The notes under the pieces were generated by a model. That model ran no database searches. It had not been told where the DNA came from and worked only from the letters and a program-made list of their open reading frames with translations. From positions 169,132,871 through 169,196,870 of the forward strand of contig JBOZIK010000001.1 in assembly GCA_051453625.1 (NCBI GenBank): a DNA stretch of 64,000 nt. Reading direction: 5' to 3'. This stretch comes from Welwitschia mirabilis (taxonomy: Eukaryota > Gnetophyta > Gnetopsida > Welwitschiales). The position numbers and the translations under genes are program-made. Position 1 is the first letter of the stretch; every line of letters starts with the position of its first letter. Positions 11,810-23,049 of this stretch are shown piece by piece.

Positions 11810-12460
11810 ATTCCAATATCCAAACAACTTCAACACCCTTAGGCTCACTATTTTCTCATTTTTCTTAAAAGAAAAGGGTAGATCATGGCTCTACACTCTC
11901 AATCCCTTATCCATTAGATCTTGATTTGATCTAAATAAGGCTTTCATATCCAATTTTTTTCCAAACCATAAGATGAATGCCTTAAGAAGAGAAATAATGA
12001 ATTATCAGTAAAAAGACCATAAGACCTCTTTCCAAGCCTTAAAAAGATTTAAGGATTTGCTACAAAAGTGTCCACACCATGGATTTGATCCAAGGAGGGA
12101 AATTAGCTTCTTTTATTATGATTTGTTTTCAAACAATAGGAAATTGATAAAGTTGATAAGTAGGGATAGCTTCCTTGATATGCCATTAGACAAAGTTTGG
12201 TACTACCTTGAAACTGTAGTTGAGAGCTTTAAAACTTGGGACAGGTCAAGTGAACTATCTAGACCTCATCATCCTATTAGATCCGCAAGTGTGTTTAAGA
12301 TACCTGATAATTTTAAAGTTAACAATAGGATAGATGAGTTAACTAGAAGAATAGAATCGTCCACCTCATGTTTACCTTTGACCATAAAACCTAAATGTTT
12401 AATTTGCCACATAGACATCCATGAAATATCCAAATGCCTATCTATTTTTTTAATTTAGAA
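11810..12460 (+). pseudogene. Ty3 gag relic (capsid and zinc knuckle), element 1
   Basis: Plus-strand reading gives the order of a plant Ty3 Gag: a block like LKEKGRSWLYTL (near 11,860-11,900), then FFPNHKMNALRREI (near 11,955-11,995), RFKDLLQKCPHHGFDP (12,048-12,095), and a zinc knuckle CLICHIDIHEISKC at 12,396-12,437 with exact C-X2-C-X4-H-X4-C spacing. Gag would form the virus-like particle and bind element RNA. The frame from 12,057 to 12,458 is open for 133 codons, longer than most here, but there are stops before it (around 12,010) and the N-terminal part is damaged. The knuckle keeps all four metal ligands. The protease relic lies downstream on the same strand. Clearly a decayed copy. 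Confidence 0.8.
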
Positions 12461-13219
12461 CATGGCAAAAAAAAATTTAATGCGATAGGACATCAGTGGT
12501 AAAACCAAAAAAATAACTCTTATTCCAACACCTACAACCCTAGGTGGAGGAGTCACCCTAGCTTTTCTTGGAAGCAAGACAACTCATATAGTCAAAATCA
12601 AAACAAACAACTAAGAAATTCATTCCCCTCATCCTCCTTCCATCCCTTTCCATCAAACTATTAAAAACCATTTTCATCCATGCCTTTCGAGAAATCATTA
12701 AAAAAATTCATGTAAACCTAAGCCCAACTCAGTTGTGATCATGAATGAAATCTTAAACAAATGCCTCCTTCTTAAACAACCTTGAACAAACCATGCCAGT
12801 GCTCATTTAAGTTTTTCAACAACTTCAATAAAACCTAATCAACATTTTATTTTATATAAATCAAAGCAAACATAAAAAATGCCTCATGAGCTCATAGCCA
12901 AATTCTAAAGGAGTTAGATTCATAGGAGGGTTAAGCCAAATTAAAAAACTAAAGCCATTCATCTTAGAAGTAAGAAAAAATTGAAAAATTGATCCAATCC
13001 AAATACAACAAATTAAAACTCAACTTCCATAAGAGGCAAAGACAAGGAAAAGATGAAAGATACAAATTTATCTACAATGTCTTACAAAGAATCTTTACCC
13101 TTCTCCCAAGCACTGAATAAGAAAATAATGAAAGAAAAACCTTTACCTATCTACCTATATCGTTTACCATTTCCACAATGACTTAAAAATAAGAACATAG
13201 AAAAATAATAGCTTGAGGT
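12461..13219 (+). other. Gag-protease linker region of element 1
   Basis: Between the zinc knuckle and the protease the plus-strand frames are short and rich in Asn, Lys and Pro, as linkers of this kind often are. Nothing else is recognisable. Confidence 0.5.
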
Positions 13220-13795
13220 CTTAGAAATTTTTAAAGAATTTAAAATCAACATGCCTCTTTTAGAAGTAATTAAACAGGTGCCCTCATATACAAAATTCCT
13301 TAAGGATATATGCACAGTGAAGCGATGCATGAATGTAAAAGGTAAAGCCTTCTTAACCCAACAAACTAGCGTAGTCATATAAAATCAATTTATACCTAAG
13401 TATAAAGATCCTAGTTGCCTAATGATAGCCTTCACAATTGTAGACAAGAACATTAAGCAAGCCTTATTAGACCTTGAATTGAGTGTTAATATTCTACCTC
13501 ATTAGCTGTATACGGAACTTGATTTAAATGATCTTAAAAATGCTAAATTCTGATTGTAATTAGCTGACAACTCTATGAAGTTACCATTAGGAATAGTTGA
13601 AGACATGATTGTTCAAGTAGATAACTGCTACTTCCTAGTAGACTTCATTATTTTAGAAATGGAAATAATAAAACACAATTGATGCTAATCATTTTAGGAA
13701 GACCTCTCCTTGTGATATTCAATGCTTTTATTAATTAGAGAAATGGTCAAATGAAATTATCATTTAGCGACATCACTATAATATTTTCAACATGA
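13220..13795 (+). pseudogene. Retropepsin (aspartic protease) relic, element 1
   Basis: A plus-strand reading across a few stops gives the pattern found in plant Athila/Tat proteases. It has VPSYTKFLKDI near 13,270-13,305, KYKDPSCLMIAFTI near 13,400-13,440, an active-site block LLDLELSVNILP at 13,463-13,500 (usual form DLGAS), LADNSMKLPLGIVEDM near 13,560-13,610, and ILGRPLLVIFNAFI near 13,690-13,735. This enzyme would cut the Gag polyprotein. The catalytic Asp remains (GAC) but the next glycine is Glu and the alanine is Leu, so the site is dead. No RT follows; the 3' region begins within 900 bp. Confidence 0.8.
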
Positions 13796-14685
13796 TAAAA
13801 TTAACAAGCAATCCTAAAAACATTAAATTTATTCATGACTCTAAATGTTTTTATCATGAGCTAAATTTTTTCCTTTTCGATTTTGAATTGAACATTGATC
13901 ATGGAAACAACTCCTTTAATGCTTTGGAATTACCTCATAAGGTCGTAAACATATTTCTTCAAATTTAAACCTCCTTTTAAGAAAAATGTTTTACATCATT
14001 TTTTAGAAAAGCGTAAAAAGGTCATAGGATGAACCCCATTAGAATTTGAATATTTGGACTCTACTGTTTGCACTACTTATGCTTTATTTGTATTTTTAAA
14101 CTCATGTGCAGAGTCTTCCCTTAAAAATGTTTTTCATCTTATGCCATTACTTGACTCTCATTTTTTTAACTTTGAACCTAATAGTTATAATGCTTTTGAG
14201 TCTTTTGAAACTCCTGAAACAAGTCATTCTATAAGTAACTTAAGTGTTGCTTAAAGATGTTTTTTTATGGAAACCCTAAAGTATTATTACTTATTCAATC
14301 ATCCCCTTAAGCCTCTCCATTTGCTCATCCCATTTTCCAACAATTCCATTAAGCCAACTAACCATCCACCCAGCCATTCACTTATGAATTCATAAGACTT
14401 ACAGACCCAAATTAATAGCCTTTAATGAAAATCAATAATGAGTAATCTGGCTATCAATTTAATTAATAGTTACACCTAAGTATACTTATTGAGTTTGATT
14501 ATTAAAGTCACATTGACTGAAGGTCTATGATTTCAGTAAAACATGGCTACAAAAGTTCGAACCTACAGTCATATTATGCTCTTTATGTTTAAAGCTTTTG
14601 ATGGGAATGAGATTTTTCTTGATTAGTCTAATGAGTTAATAACCCTTTTTATGTGCAGAAAAAATCAATATGAGAAGAAGAACAA
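13796..14685 (+). other. Post-protease region of element 1 without pol domains
   Basis: An open frame at 14,054-14,254 (66 codons from the ATG) is acidic and rich in Phe and Ser but matches no domain I know. No RT, RNase H or integrase motif could be read on either strand, so pol was either deleted or never present in this family. Confidence 0.5.
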
Positions 14686-14742
14686 AAATTAAAATATTAT
14701 CTCTTTTCCAAACTTACATCTCATTAATCACTTAATTAGGTC

Positions 14743-14870
14743 AACTGCATGGGGGCTATGGATGCTCGTGGGTAATGCAGCTCTAAGGATCTATTTACAA
14801 CATAATTAACTACATCAGGTCTATAGATGCTCGCTAACAATGCAACACTGATTTCTTCACAAAACAACAT
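14743..14870 (+). repeat. Tandem dimer of a ~65-bp unit, copy A
   Basis: Unit 1 (14,743-14,807) and unit 2 (14,808-14,870) both read AACTRCAT.., a CTATRGATGCTCG core and a CAATGCARC-like end. The same dimer is at 17,797-17,925 and in reverse complement near 53,550-53,420, so it predates the spread of the family. Confidence 0.7.
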
Positions 14871-14993
14871 GCTTAACTTTATTAGAAGAAAATGTTGTAA
14901 ATTGAATGCTTAATGTGATTCAAAATTCTTAAAACTAAGAATATATATGCTGGTAGAAAAGGAAAATAAAGGGGAAAAAAATCATGGGAATTG

Positions 14994-15024
14994 NNNNNNN
15001 NNNNNNNNNNNNNNNNNNNNNNNN
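14994..15024. other. 31-N gap
   Basis: In copy B the same interval holds 34 bases, including a T-rich run, so the gap size is about right and the missing sequence can be predicted to be T-rich. Confidence 0.9.
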
Positions 15025-15646
15025 TTCATACTTATGATTTATTGTGATTTCTTGAATTCTTATAAGTTTCTTAATTGATACTACACTTATTTGATTTGGA
15101 GATCCACTAAGAATTACAAAAACATACTAAAGGTCATTGACCTAAATTGGTTTTCTCCTTTATTCATTGGTTGTATGGTTGAGTCCTTTGCTATATTTTA
15201 ATCTCCATCACACATTCCATTTCACCCCAATTTCATAAAAAATAACATTATAAGGCATAAACCATTTTTATAGATTGACTTTCACTTAGCATTTCTTAGA
15301 AGAAATAAAAGATGACAGTCTTCCATTAGATAGTTTTTCTTTTTCATAACTTAGTTGCATTATTTTTAATAAAAGAGCTTATCAAAATTTTCTAAAGATA
15401 TGTTCTCAAAATGATTTTAATACTTTCTATTATAAAACTTAGATGACAAAGTTCAATTTTGGTTAGAGGGTATGACATCCATTTTTCACAGAATTTTTAA
15501 AGTTTTGATGCCCTATTTTTAAAAATTGGTCAGAAAATTTTTTAAAATGATACATCATTTTTCACATTTGAGCACAATTTTCCTATATTAATCATTTCAT
15601 TATTAACTTTTTTCTAAGAGTCTAGCAAAAGTCTTATTAAGTGGTG

Positions 15647-16046
15647 TGTTAGCATATGAAAATTGACATTCTGATCAAGTTATATGACCAATTGAGCTTA
15701 ACGAAAAACATTAATATAATTGATTTATCATGAAATTATGTCTTCTATTGCTTTTTAGTATTATCTATGAATTTATCATGTTCCCATGACATTTTTCAAA
15801 ACATTTATCTTATTTTGAAGGACATATTAAAATATGATGATCATCTAGCTTAGAACGCTAGTGCTGCCATCCAGGTCACCAACGCTAGTACTCCTTCTAA
15901 GCAGAAAACCTCAAATCTCACATTCCAGATTCTTCATGCAAAAATCAACCAAATGCAATTATGGACTTAATTAGATTTCACCTTGTAAATAACTAGCATC
16001 ACCAATGACACATGGTGGGGACGGTGATGACACGCAATACCAATAT
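15647..16046 (+). repeat. LTR of element 1, copy A, truncated
   Basis: Starts TGTTAGCATATG and follows the first ~400 bp of the family LTR closely. Homology stops after CCAATAT at about 16,046, where the CpG-rich segment begins. The rest of this LTR copy is absent. Confidence 0.75.
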
Positions 16047-17739
16047 AATAATGATCACTCTGTACAATGTAATAAGAGACTTAATTTAGCCCAACAAATA
16101 AAGTAAAGTTGAGACATCCAATTAAGTGCACATTGGTTATTCAAATGACACAATTAACACCTTAGTTATATGGCTAAGGAGACGAAGGGACTATGCATTT
16201 AAATTTATTAATTTACTTTATGTTGCAAGAGTTGCAGATCAAATTTGTCAAATCAATAATACACAGACCTGTGCTTACGTAGAACTATATGAATCACGGA
16301 GTGCAAAGGTATCCAGTAAACAGGAGAAGGGCATTGATGTTTGGCTAGCATAGGCCATAGAAACACGCCTTCGAAAGGCAGAAGACATGGATAGAAAGGA
16401 GAAGAGAATGAAAAACTATTATTTCAATCGTCTATGGAGGAATTTCAGAGTGTTGACGCTTTCCTCAGCAGCATTAGGATTAATGGTCTACAGTCAGCAG
16501 CGTGAAGGGTGGACACTGGGACGTCAGGGGTGTCGTTTTTCTATTGCGCTATGCAGGGAGAAGGAAGGAGAATGCACGAGTCTGCAACACGGTGAGGTGC
16601 AAGAAGGCGTTGCCGAACTAACACAGAGCCTTCAGCCCTGCGTTTTACAACTCTTGCTTCTATGAGGGACTGATTTTAACAGTGAAAAGAGAAGGCACAA
16701 GCGATAAACCTTGAAGGGAAACACGCTTGAACAGGGAAAGAAAAGGGTAAGGCGATAGAGCGACCTAGGTACAAAGATTAATCTTCGAACAGGCGTGGGC
16801 AAGGGTGTTGGTTGTCTGCTCACGGATTTCGTAGGAAGAGAAGACGTTGGCTGAGGGGCTGCTTGCCAGATCGCGATGCAAGAGTGTGTAATGCACAGAG
16901 GAAAAAGGAACGGAATTGGAGTTAGAGAGAAGACCCCTTTTTAGATGTACTGCACAGCGATTCATTCCTCCATACATCTCTCCAGAAGTGCTTTAATGGA
17001 TGAAAATGGGATAATTTGAGGAGGGATACATTACCACATCAGTGGTGACCAAGAATTGTTAAGAGTGATAACGCAGGGTAACGGCGCGCGGATGAGGAGG
17101 GTGTTACGTCAAGAGCAAAAAGAACAAAACTTGATCATAATGGATGCCGTGTAAATTAGCTCTGGCATGAGAGGGAGGGTGCATCTGCGGTTTACTGTGT
17201 CCGCAGAACGGACAAGAAAAGGACGCGATAACGGCAGTTGATTGCATAGCAAAAACCTTAGAAAGATAAGGATCATGAATTGATGGCACATACACGGATG
17301 CAACAGTACGATCTGTGAGGGAGAATGCCGTTTTAGTGGAGGAAAGGTTAGGTATTTCTACTAACTTAATAACACATAGCATTATTGATGAGAGTTGGTC
17401 CTAAGGGCAGTTAGAAATTGATTAAGGAAGCACCTTAGTTTTCCATGCAATTCGATTAATGTCTTGGAAGCCAATGCCCCAAGAATTGATGGAAACGAGG
17501 GATCAGAGAAGTATTTGATCATGCGAGAACATCAAGCATAGTTAGTAAGATCAAGTGCAGAAATCGATCACGAGCTCGAGCGTGGTTTGGCAGGGATCAA
17601 GTGCAAGTCCATGGTGCCATGAGGGAAAGTTTTATTTGTGTTGGGGCTATGTGGTAGAAAACGAGGCATGTAAATTTTTCTTTCTTTTTTTAAGGATCAG
17701 GAATGCCATACCCAATCTAGGGCACCTTTCTTATCTAAG
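16047..17739. other. CpG-rich, GC-richer segment of unknown origin
   Basis: This 1.7-kb segment sits between copy A and copy B of the element 1 3' end. Its core (about 16,320-17,640) has dozens of CpG dinucleotides, including runs such as GGCGCGCGG near 17,084, whereas the surrounding kilobases have only a few each. Open frames include 16,126-16,353 and 16,387-16,665 on plus, and 17,382-17,104 on minus, which contains CPFCGH; none matches a family I know. On the minus strand much of it is pyrimidine-rich, like a promoter plus 5' leader. Possible sources are a captured host promoter and first exon, a young LTR fragment, or organelle DNA. I cannot decide between them from sequence alone. Confidence 0.6.
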
Positions 17740-18712
17740 AAAAATAATCTCTCTTTTCGAAACCCACATCTCATTAATTACTTAATTAGGTTTAGTTAAC
17801 CGCATTAGGGCTATGAATGCTCATAGGCAATGTAGCTCTAATGATCTATTTACAACACAATCAACTACATCAAGCCTATAAATGCTTGCTGACAATGTAA
17901 CATTGATTTCTTCACAAAACAACATGCTTAACTTTGTTAAAAGAAAATGTTGTAACACTAGATGTTAAATGTATTCAAAATGCTTAACAGTAAGGACATG
18001 TATGCTAGTAAAAAAGGAAAGTAAAGGGAAAAAATGATGGAAATTGGAGTTCTTCTATATTTTTGTTATTTTTTAACTTTCATACATACGATTTGCCGTG
18101 ATTTCTTGAATTCTTATAAGTTACTTAGTCGATACTACACTTGTTTGATTTGGAGATCCACTAAAAATTACAAAAACAAAATAAAGGTTATTAACTTAGA
18201 TAGGTTCTCTCCTTTATTTATTACTTGTATGGTTGAGTCCTTTGCTATATTTTAATCTACATCACACTCATTTCACCCCCGTTTCATAAAGGATAAACAG
18301 TATAAGGCATAAACCATTTTATAGATTAACTTTTCACTTAGCATTTTTTTTAAAGGAAATAAAAAATGATCATCTTCCATTAGATAGTTTTTCTTTTCCA
18401 TAGCTTAGTTGCATTGCTTTCAATAGAAGAGCTTGTCAAAATTTTCTAAAGGTATGTTCTTAAAATGGTTTTAACACTTTCTATCATAAAACTTTGAGGA
18501 CAAAGTTCAATTTTGATTAAGGGATATGGTATCCATTTTTCACAAAATTTTTAAAGTTTTGATGCCTTATTTTCAAAAATTGGTCATAAAATTTTTCAAA
18601 AAGATACATCATTTTCCACATTTGAGAATTTTGCCTTAGACAATGTCATTATATTAATCATTTTATTATTAACTTTTTTCTAAGAGTCTACCAAAAGTTT
18701 GATTAAGAAGTA
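17740..18712 (+). repeat. 3' region of element 1, copy B
   Basis: Direct repeat of copy A, including the tandem dimer at 17,797-17,925, the block around 18,090-18,180, and the bases before the LTR start (CTAAGAGTCTA). It leads straight into the full-length LTR at 18,713. Confidence 0.8.
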
Positions 18713-19214
18713 TGTTAACATGTAAAATTGACATTCTAATCAAGTTATATGATCAATTTAGCTTAACAGAAAACATTAATATAATTGATTTATCATGAAA
18801 TTATGTCTTCTACTACTTTAATATTATCTCTGAACTTATGATGTTTCCTCGACATTTTCAGAACTTTTATTTTATTTTGAAGAACACATTAAAATATGAT
18901 GATCATCTAACTTAAAACACTAGCACCGCTATCTAGGTCACTAGCACTAGTAGTCCTTTTAAGCAGAAAATCTCAAATCTCACATTCTAGACTGTTCATG
19001 CAAAAATCAGCCAAATGTAATTATGGGCTTAATTAGATTTTACCTTGCAAATAACTAGCATTATCAATGACACATAGTAGGAATAACGATGACATGCAAC
19101 ATCAATATGTGGTAGTGTTAAGTAGGATGATGGTGAAGACACATGATAGCATCATTAGTTGATAGAAGCAATAATGTCTAGAAGCCAAGTGTTAGACTTC
19201 TCATGAGGACTTTT

Positions 19215-19980
19215 NNNNNNNNNNNNNNNNNNNNNNNNNNNNNNNNNNNNNNNNNNNNNNNNNNNNNNNNNNNNNNNNNNNNNNNNNNNNNNNNNNNNNN
19301 NNNNNNNNNNNNNNNNNNNNNNNNNNNNNNNNNNNNNNNNNNNNNNNNNNNNNNNNNNNNNNNNNNNNNNNNNNNNNNNNNNNNNNNNNNNNNNNNNNNN
19401 NNNNNNNNNNNNNNNNNNNNNNNNNNNNNNNNNNNNNNNNNNNNNNNNNNNNNNNNNNNNNNNNNNNNNNNNNNNNNNNNNNNNNNNNNNNNNNNNNNNN
19501 NNNNNNNNNNNNNNNNNNNNNNNNNNNNNNNNNNNNNNNNNNNNNNNNNNNNNNNNNNNNNNNNNNNNNNNNNNNNNNNNNNNNNNNNNNNNNNNNNNNN
19601 NNNNNNNNNNNNNNNNNNNNNNNNNNNNNNNNNNNNNNNNNNNNNNNNNNNNNNNNNNNNNNNNNNNNNNNNNNNNNNNNNNNNNNNNNNNNNNNNNNNN
19701 NNNNNNNNNNNNNNNNNNNNNNNNNNNNNNNNNNNNNNNNNNNNNNNNNNNNNNNNNNNNNNNNNNNNNNNNNNNNNNNNNNNNNNNNNNNNNNNNNNNN
19801 NNNNNNNNNNNNNNNNNNNNNNNNNNNNNNNNNNNNNNNNNNNNNNNNNNNNNNNNNNNNNNNNNNNNNNNNNNNNNNNNNNNNNNNNNNNNNNNNNNNN
19901 NNNNNNNNNNNNNNNNNNNNNNNNNNNNNNNNNNNNNNNNNNNNNNNNNNNNNNNNNNNNNNNNNNNNNNNNNNNNNNNN
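19215..19980. other. 766-N gap that probably contains no missing sequence
   Basis: GGACTTTT occurs directly on both sides (19,207-19,214 and 19,981-19,988). Aligned to the 5' LTR (about 9,110-9,140), joining the flanks at this 8-mer gives an uninterrupted LTR. Confidence 0.8.
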
Positions 19981-20098
19981 GGACTTTTACCTAATACAAG
20001 ATGATAAAGACTTTACCTAACACTACATAACATATTTTGTAATCACTCACCTAATGCTATAAGCCAAAGGCTTGTAACCATCCCTTACCATGCATACT

Positions 20099-20110
20099 TA
20101 TAAAAGGGCC
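20099..20110 (+). promoter_or_regulatory. LTR TATA box
   Basis: TATAAAAGGGCC inside the LTR. The same motif is preserved in reverse at 62,820-62,831 in element W and, decayed, at 9237-9248. Its conservation across copies supports it as the family promoter. Confidence 0.6.
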
Positions 20111-20692
20111 TTGATCCCTTATTTGTGCCTTTCTTTATTTCTGAAAAGAAGGATTCTTGAAGTATCAACTTGAAATGGCCTTCTAAGTAATTTCTTTAGG
20201 AAGTGAGCTTGCTTCAAGGATAGCTTGATGAGTTCTTACCAGCTTTCTTTTTCGATTGATGTAAGGTATCTTTTCTGATTTAATAGAAAATAGATGTTCA
20301 TTTTGATTTTGAGTTATGGATAGCTTCATAATTGTAATGCTTAGCGAACCCATATTATCAAGTTATTTTATAAACGAGTGAGTTTCTTAAGTTAGGTGGT
20401 TGTAATTACTTCTATTTGATGGATTTTAAGTGCATTAAGTTCTTACTTTCCATGCTTATTTAAGGGTTATGAAGGACCTAGTGACTTTGAAATTCACCAT
20501 TTTTACTATGATGAATGAGATTATATCACCACGACCTGAGCTATTATTACTTGATAATTTGAAGTATGTTTCAGAAAAATGTAAGATATGATTAGAGTAA
20601 AGAATTTCTAGTGGATGAGTTAGGCTAAACCTTGCATCTTGCTTGCTTTCTTACCTTTCCAAACAAAGTTCAAACAACATTCTTGACTCTCT

Positions 20693-22045
20693 TACTAATG
20701 CACACATTTTAGCCATGAATGCAAATACGTTCCTTTTGGAGACAAACTAGTTTGTTTGCTTAACTTGTTTGGATAGATGGATACCTTTAGCTTTATCCTT
20801 AGGATATAGTGAAATCCAAAAATGTCCGAGTTGGTTAAAAGTAAAGGGAAAGGATTTGACTAGAAATCAGAAGAGATTTTAGCAAGGGAATGTTGAAGAA
20901 GTTTGACTTGTACCACTAGAAAACAAGCAAGGGGAAAAGAATCACATGAAGTTTAGGAATGATAGAATAATAATTTCAAAAAAAAGGAGGGAAGATCAGA
21001 TAATAAGAGCAGATAATGGTAGAATGAGGGTGTAATGAAAGGGCCACATTAATGAATGAATTGCAAGGATAGGATAAACCAAAAATGATGAGGACTAGGT
21101 TGGAGAGAATTGTCGCTTAGCCTATGGAGAGTAAAGGATAAAGGCTAAATTTTTTTAATTTTTCTTTAAATAAAGTTAACTTATATTTAGAAGTTCCATT
21201 AATAAATAAATCAGTAAAACTCCCTTAAATAAAGAAGTAAGATTTTTTATCCCCATAAATATTTCATAATATGGTTCCATACAATGATGAAGCAAGAAAG
21301 AGATTTAACATGTAAGAAACCATTAGCTTCTACTAAGTAAAGAAACAACTTAGTACCCTTGTTTTTATGGTAATGTCAAGAACTTCATAAATTCATGAGT
21401 TAATGAAGGGCTAGAGTGTTTTCTAAAAATTAACACATGATATAATAATCATTATCTAAGCTCTCTCTAATTCAAAGGGATATTGCCAAAAAATGTTAGA
21501 AATAGATACTAGACCTTACAAGCCTTGGTGTTTTTAGGCTGAGTATACATTAAATAAGAAGAATGATCATTCAGAAGTAAGTAGAAGTCAAACCATTTTA
21601 AATGAAATTCACTGATACTAAAAGTAACACAAAAGATGAATTTCCAAAGTAGGTCCTTAGAAACAACACTCTTCCATGATACTTACCACTATGTAAGCAT
21701 GGAAATGAGGTTGATAAATGATCTACTTGCTACAAGGGCGCTTCAATGAAATATTAGCATCCACCAATTGCCATAGATGATGAATAGAGGCATGCATTAT
21801 AGATAGAATAATTTCCAGTTGCTACTATCAAAGAAAGGATGTGCTAGAAAAGGAAGCTATAGTGTGTGTTATTGGTGCTTGGTATTAGTATTCTAGGTCA
21901 AAAGAGTCACCCCTTTATTTTTGGGTGTTGCCGACACTTCCTACAAATCCTGTAATGTCAATGTTTCCTAACAAGCCACTCTATCCTACATTATGAGATG
22001 ACCTATATGATTAGTTGGCCCTCCTTCACATAGTCTAGTATGCTT
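20693..22045 (-). repeat. 3' LTR of element X (minus strand)
   Basis: About 1.35 kb. Its low-coordinate end is the LTR 3' end. The first ~410 bp recur in the same orientation at 28,962-29,378, the part from 21,425 to 21,870 recurs at 40,660-41,090, and the whole recurs inverted at 42,589-41,245. The high-coordinate end is placed next to a strong polypurine tract. Confidence 0.75.
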
Positions 22046-22095
22046 TCTCTTATTTCTTTCCCCCTACCCCTTTCCTTCTTCCTTTTGTTTTTTTG
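22046..22095 (-). other. Polypurine tract of element X
   Basis: On the plus strand this is a pyrimidine run (TTTCCCCCTACCCCTTTCC and neighbours), so on the minus strand it is a purine tract just upstream of the X 3' LTR. That is where second-strand synthesis would start. It fixes the direction of element X as minus. Confidence 0.65.
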
Positions 22096-23000
22096 AATTT
22101 AAGACTTTTGCTTTCATGCTTTTCTAATGAACAATGGCACAGGATTAGATTTGAGCTTACAATGTTATCTCGTATCCCCCCTGATGAAATTAGCCAAGAT
22201 CATATTGAGGATCATAGTGCTGTATTGCCAAGTGACATTTATAGCCTTGGGATGGATGCTATGCAAAATGAATGTATCATTAGAGCTACACCACTAATAG
22301 GCATTCACCGTCTCGATGCAGATAACTAAATCCAAATCATATTGATCATAAGATAAAATGATGTGGCAAAATAAATGAATTTTTTTCCAAATCTAGTAAT
22401 AGGCTCTAGCCACCATATGAGGGTTATGGGCTCATAGGCCTAATAGGATTGTACATCCTTCCTCTACTATGCTATGTCAAAAGTGGAGCATGAAAAACCA
22501 CCAGACCTCTAAGATATCAAACATGAGAAATGGATACATTAGATTTACAATCTAACACTCATCCTATAACCTAAGCTACAAGGCGTGAGGAAGGCTAAGG
22601 AAGGCTAAGTGCTTCAAGGTTTAATCCTAAGCTAGCTGACAAGATACACATCCGATCTTCTATGATATTTTATACTATTTCTCTATTTTTATATAGTTTT
22701 TTTTTGCTTTTTTACATTTTTCATTTTTTTGGTGTGTGGAATTTGGGTATGAAATGATGATAAAATAAACAAAAATAAGTGCATGAAAGGATAATGATAA
22801 AATGATGTAAACTAGAAAAAATGCAATGCAAAAATACAATGATCCTAAGCTAAGGATGAATGCAAATGTGTATGTACAAAGATGCATGATGAAAATGAGA
22901 ATAATTCTACTCTTCTACTTTATATCCTCTTAGAACATCAGAGTAGAAATGTCTAAGATGTAATGCATTAAAACTGTAATACAACCTATTTTATTACATA
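22096..23000 (-). other. X internal region between integrase and LTR
   Basis: Non-coding as far as I can tell. A 78-codon frame at 22,093-22,329 on the plus strand has no recognisable motif and runs antisense to X. Confidence 0.4.
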
Positions 23001-23049
23001 TCTAAGATTCAACAGACATTTGAAGACACGATATTGATGATCTGAGAAG

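Larger units (their letters stand above)
14686..15646 (+). repeat. 3' region of element 1, copy A
   Basis: About 960 bp that recur as copy B at 17,740-18,712 and, in reverse complement, upstream of the element W 3' LTR (about 53,600-52,271). It is non-coding in all frames. It contains a tandem dimer (14,743-14,870) and, further on, GGTTAGAGGG near 15,463. A 31-N gap at 14,994-15,024 corresponds to 34 bases in copy B, so that gap is real and sized well. Confidence 0.75.
18713..20692 (+). repeat. 3' LTR of element 1, left part (interrupted)
   Basis: Starts TGTTAACATG as the 5' LTR does and parallels it to about 20,692 (GACTCTCT), where a large insertion begins. Counting out the 766 Ns, this part is 1214 bp. 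With the 142 bp at 42,590-42,731 the LTR comes to about 1.35 kb, close to the 1334 bp of the 5' LTR. A TATA box TATAAAAGGGCC is at 20,099-20,110. Confidence 0.85.

Noticed and set aside
11144-11848. Long open frames across N blocks (also 19,203-19,994, 35,349-35,711 and 50,463-51,047)
   Set aside because: They are open only because Ns contain no stops; the few real codons at the edges show nothing.
14743-14870. CRISPR-like array
   Set aside because: Only two units, in a plant transposon; the unit is too long and no spacers are present.
16387-16665. 92-codon plus-strand frame as a host gene
   Set aside because: Open frames are expected in GC-richer DNA; no domain, homologue or splice context was recognised. 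Kept only as part of the CpG-rich segment.
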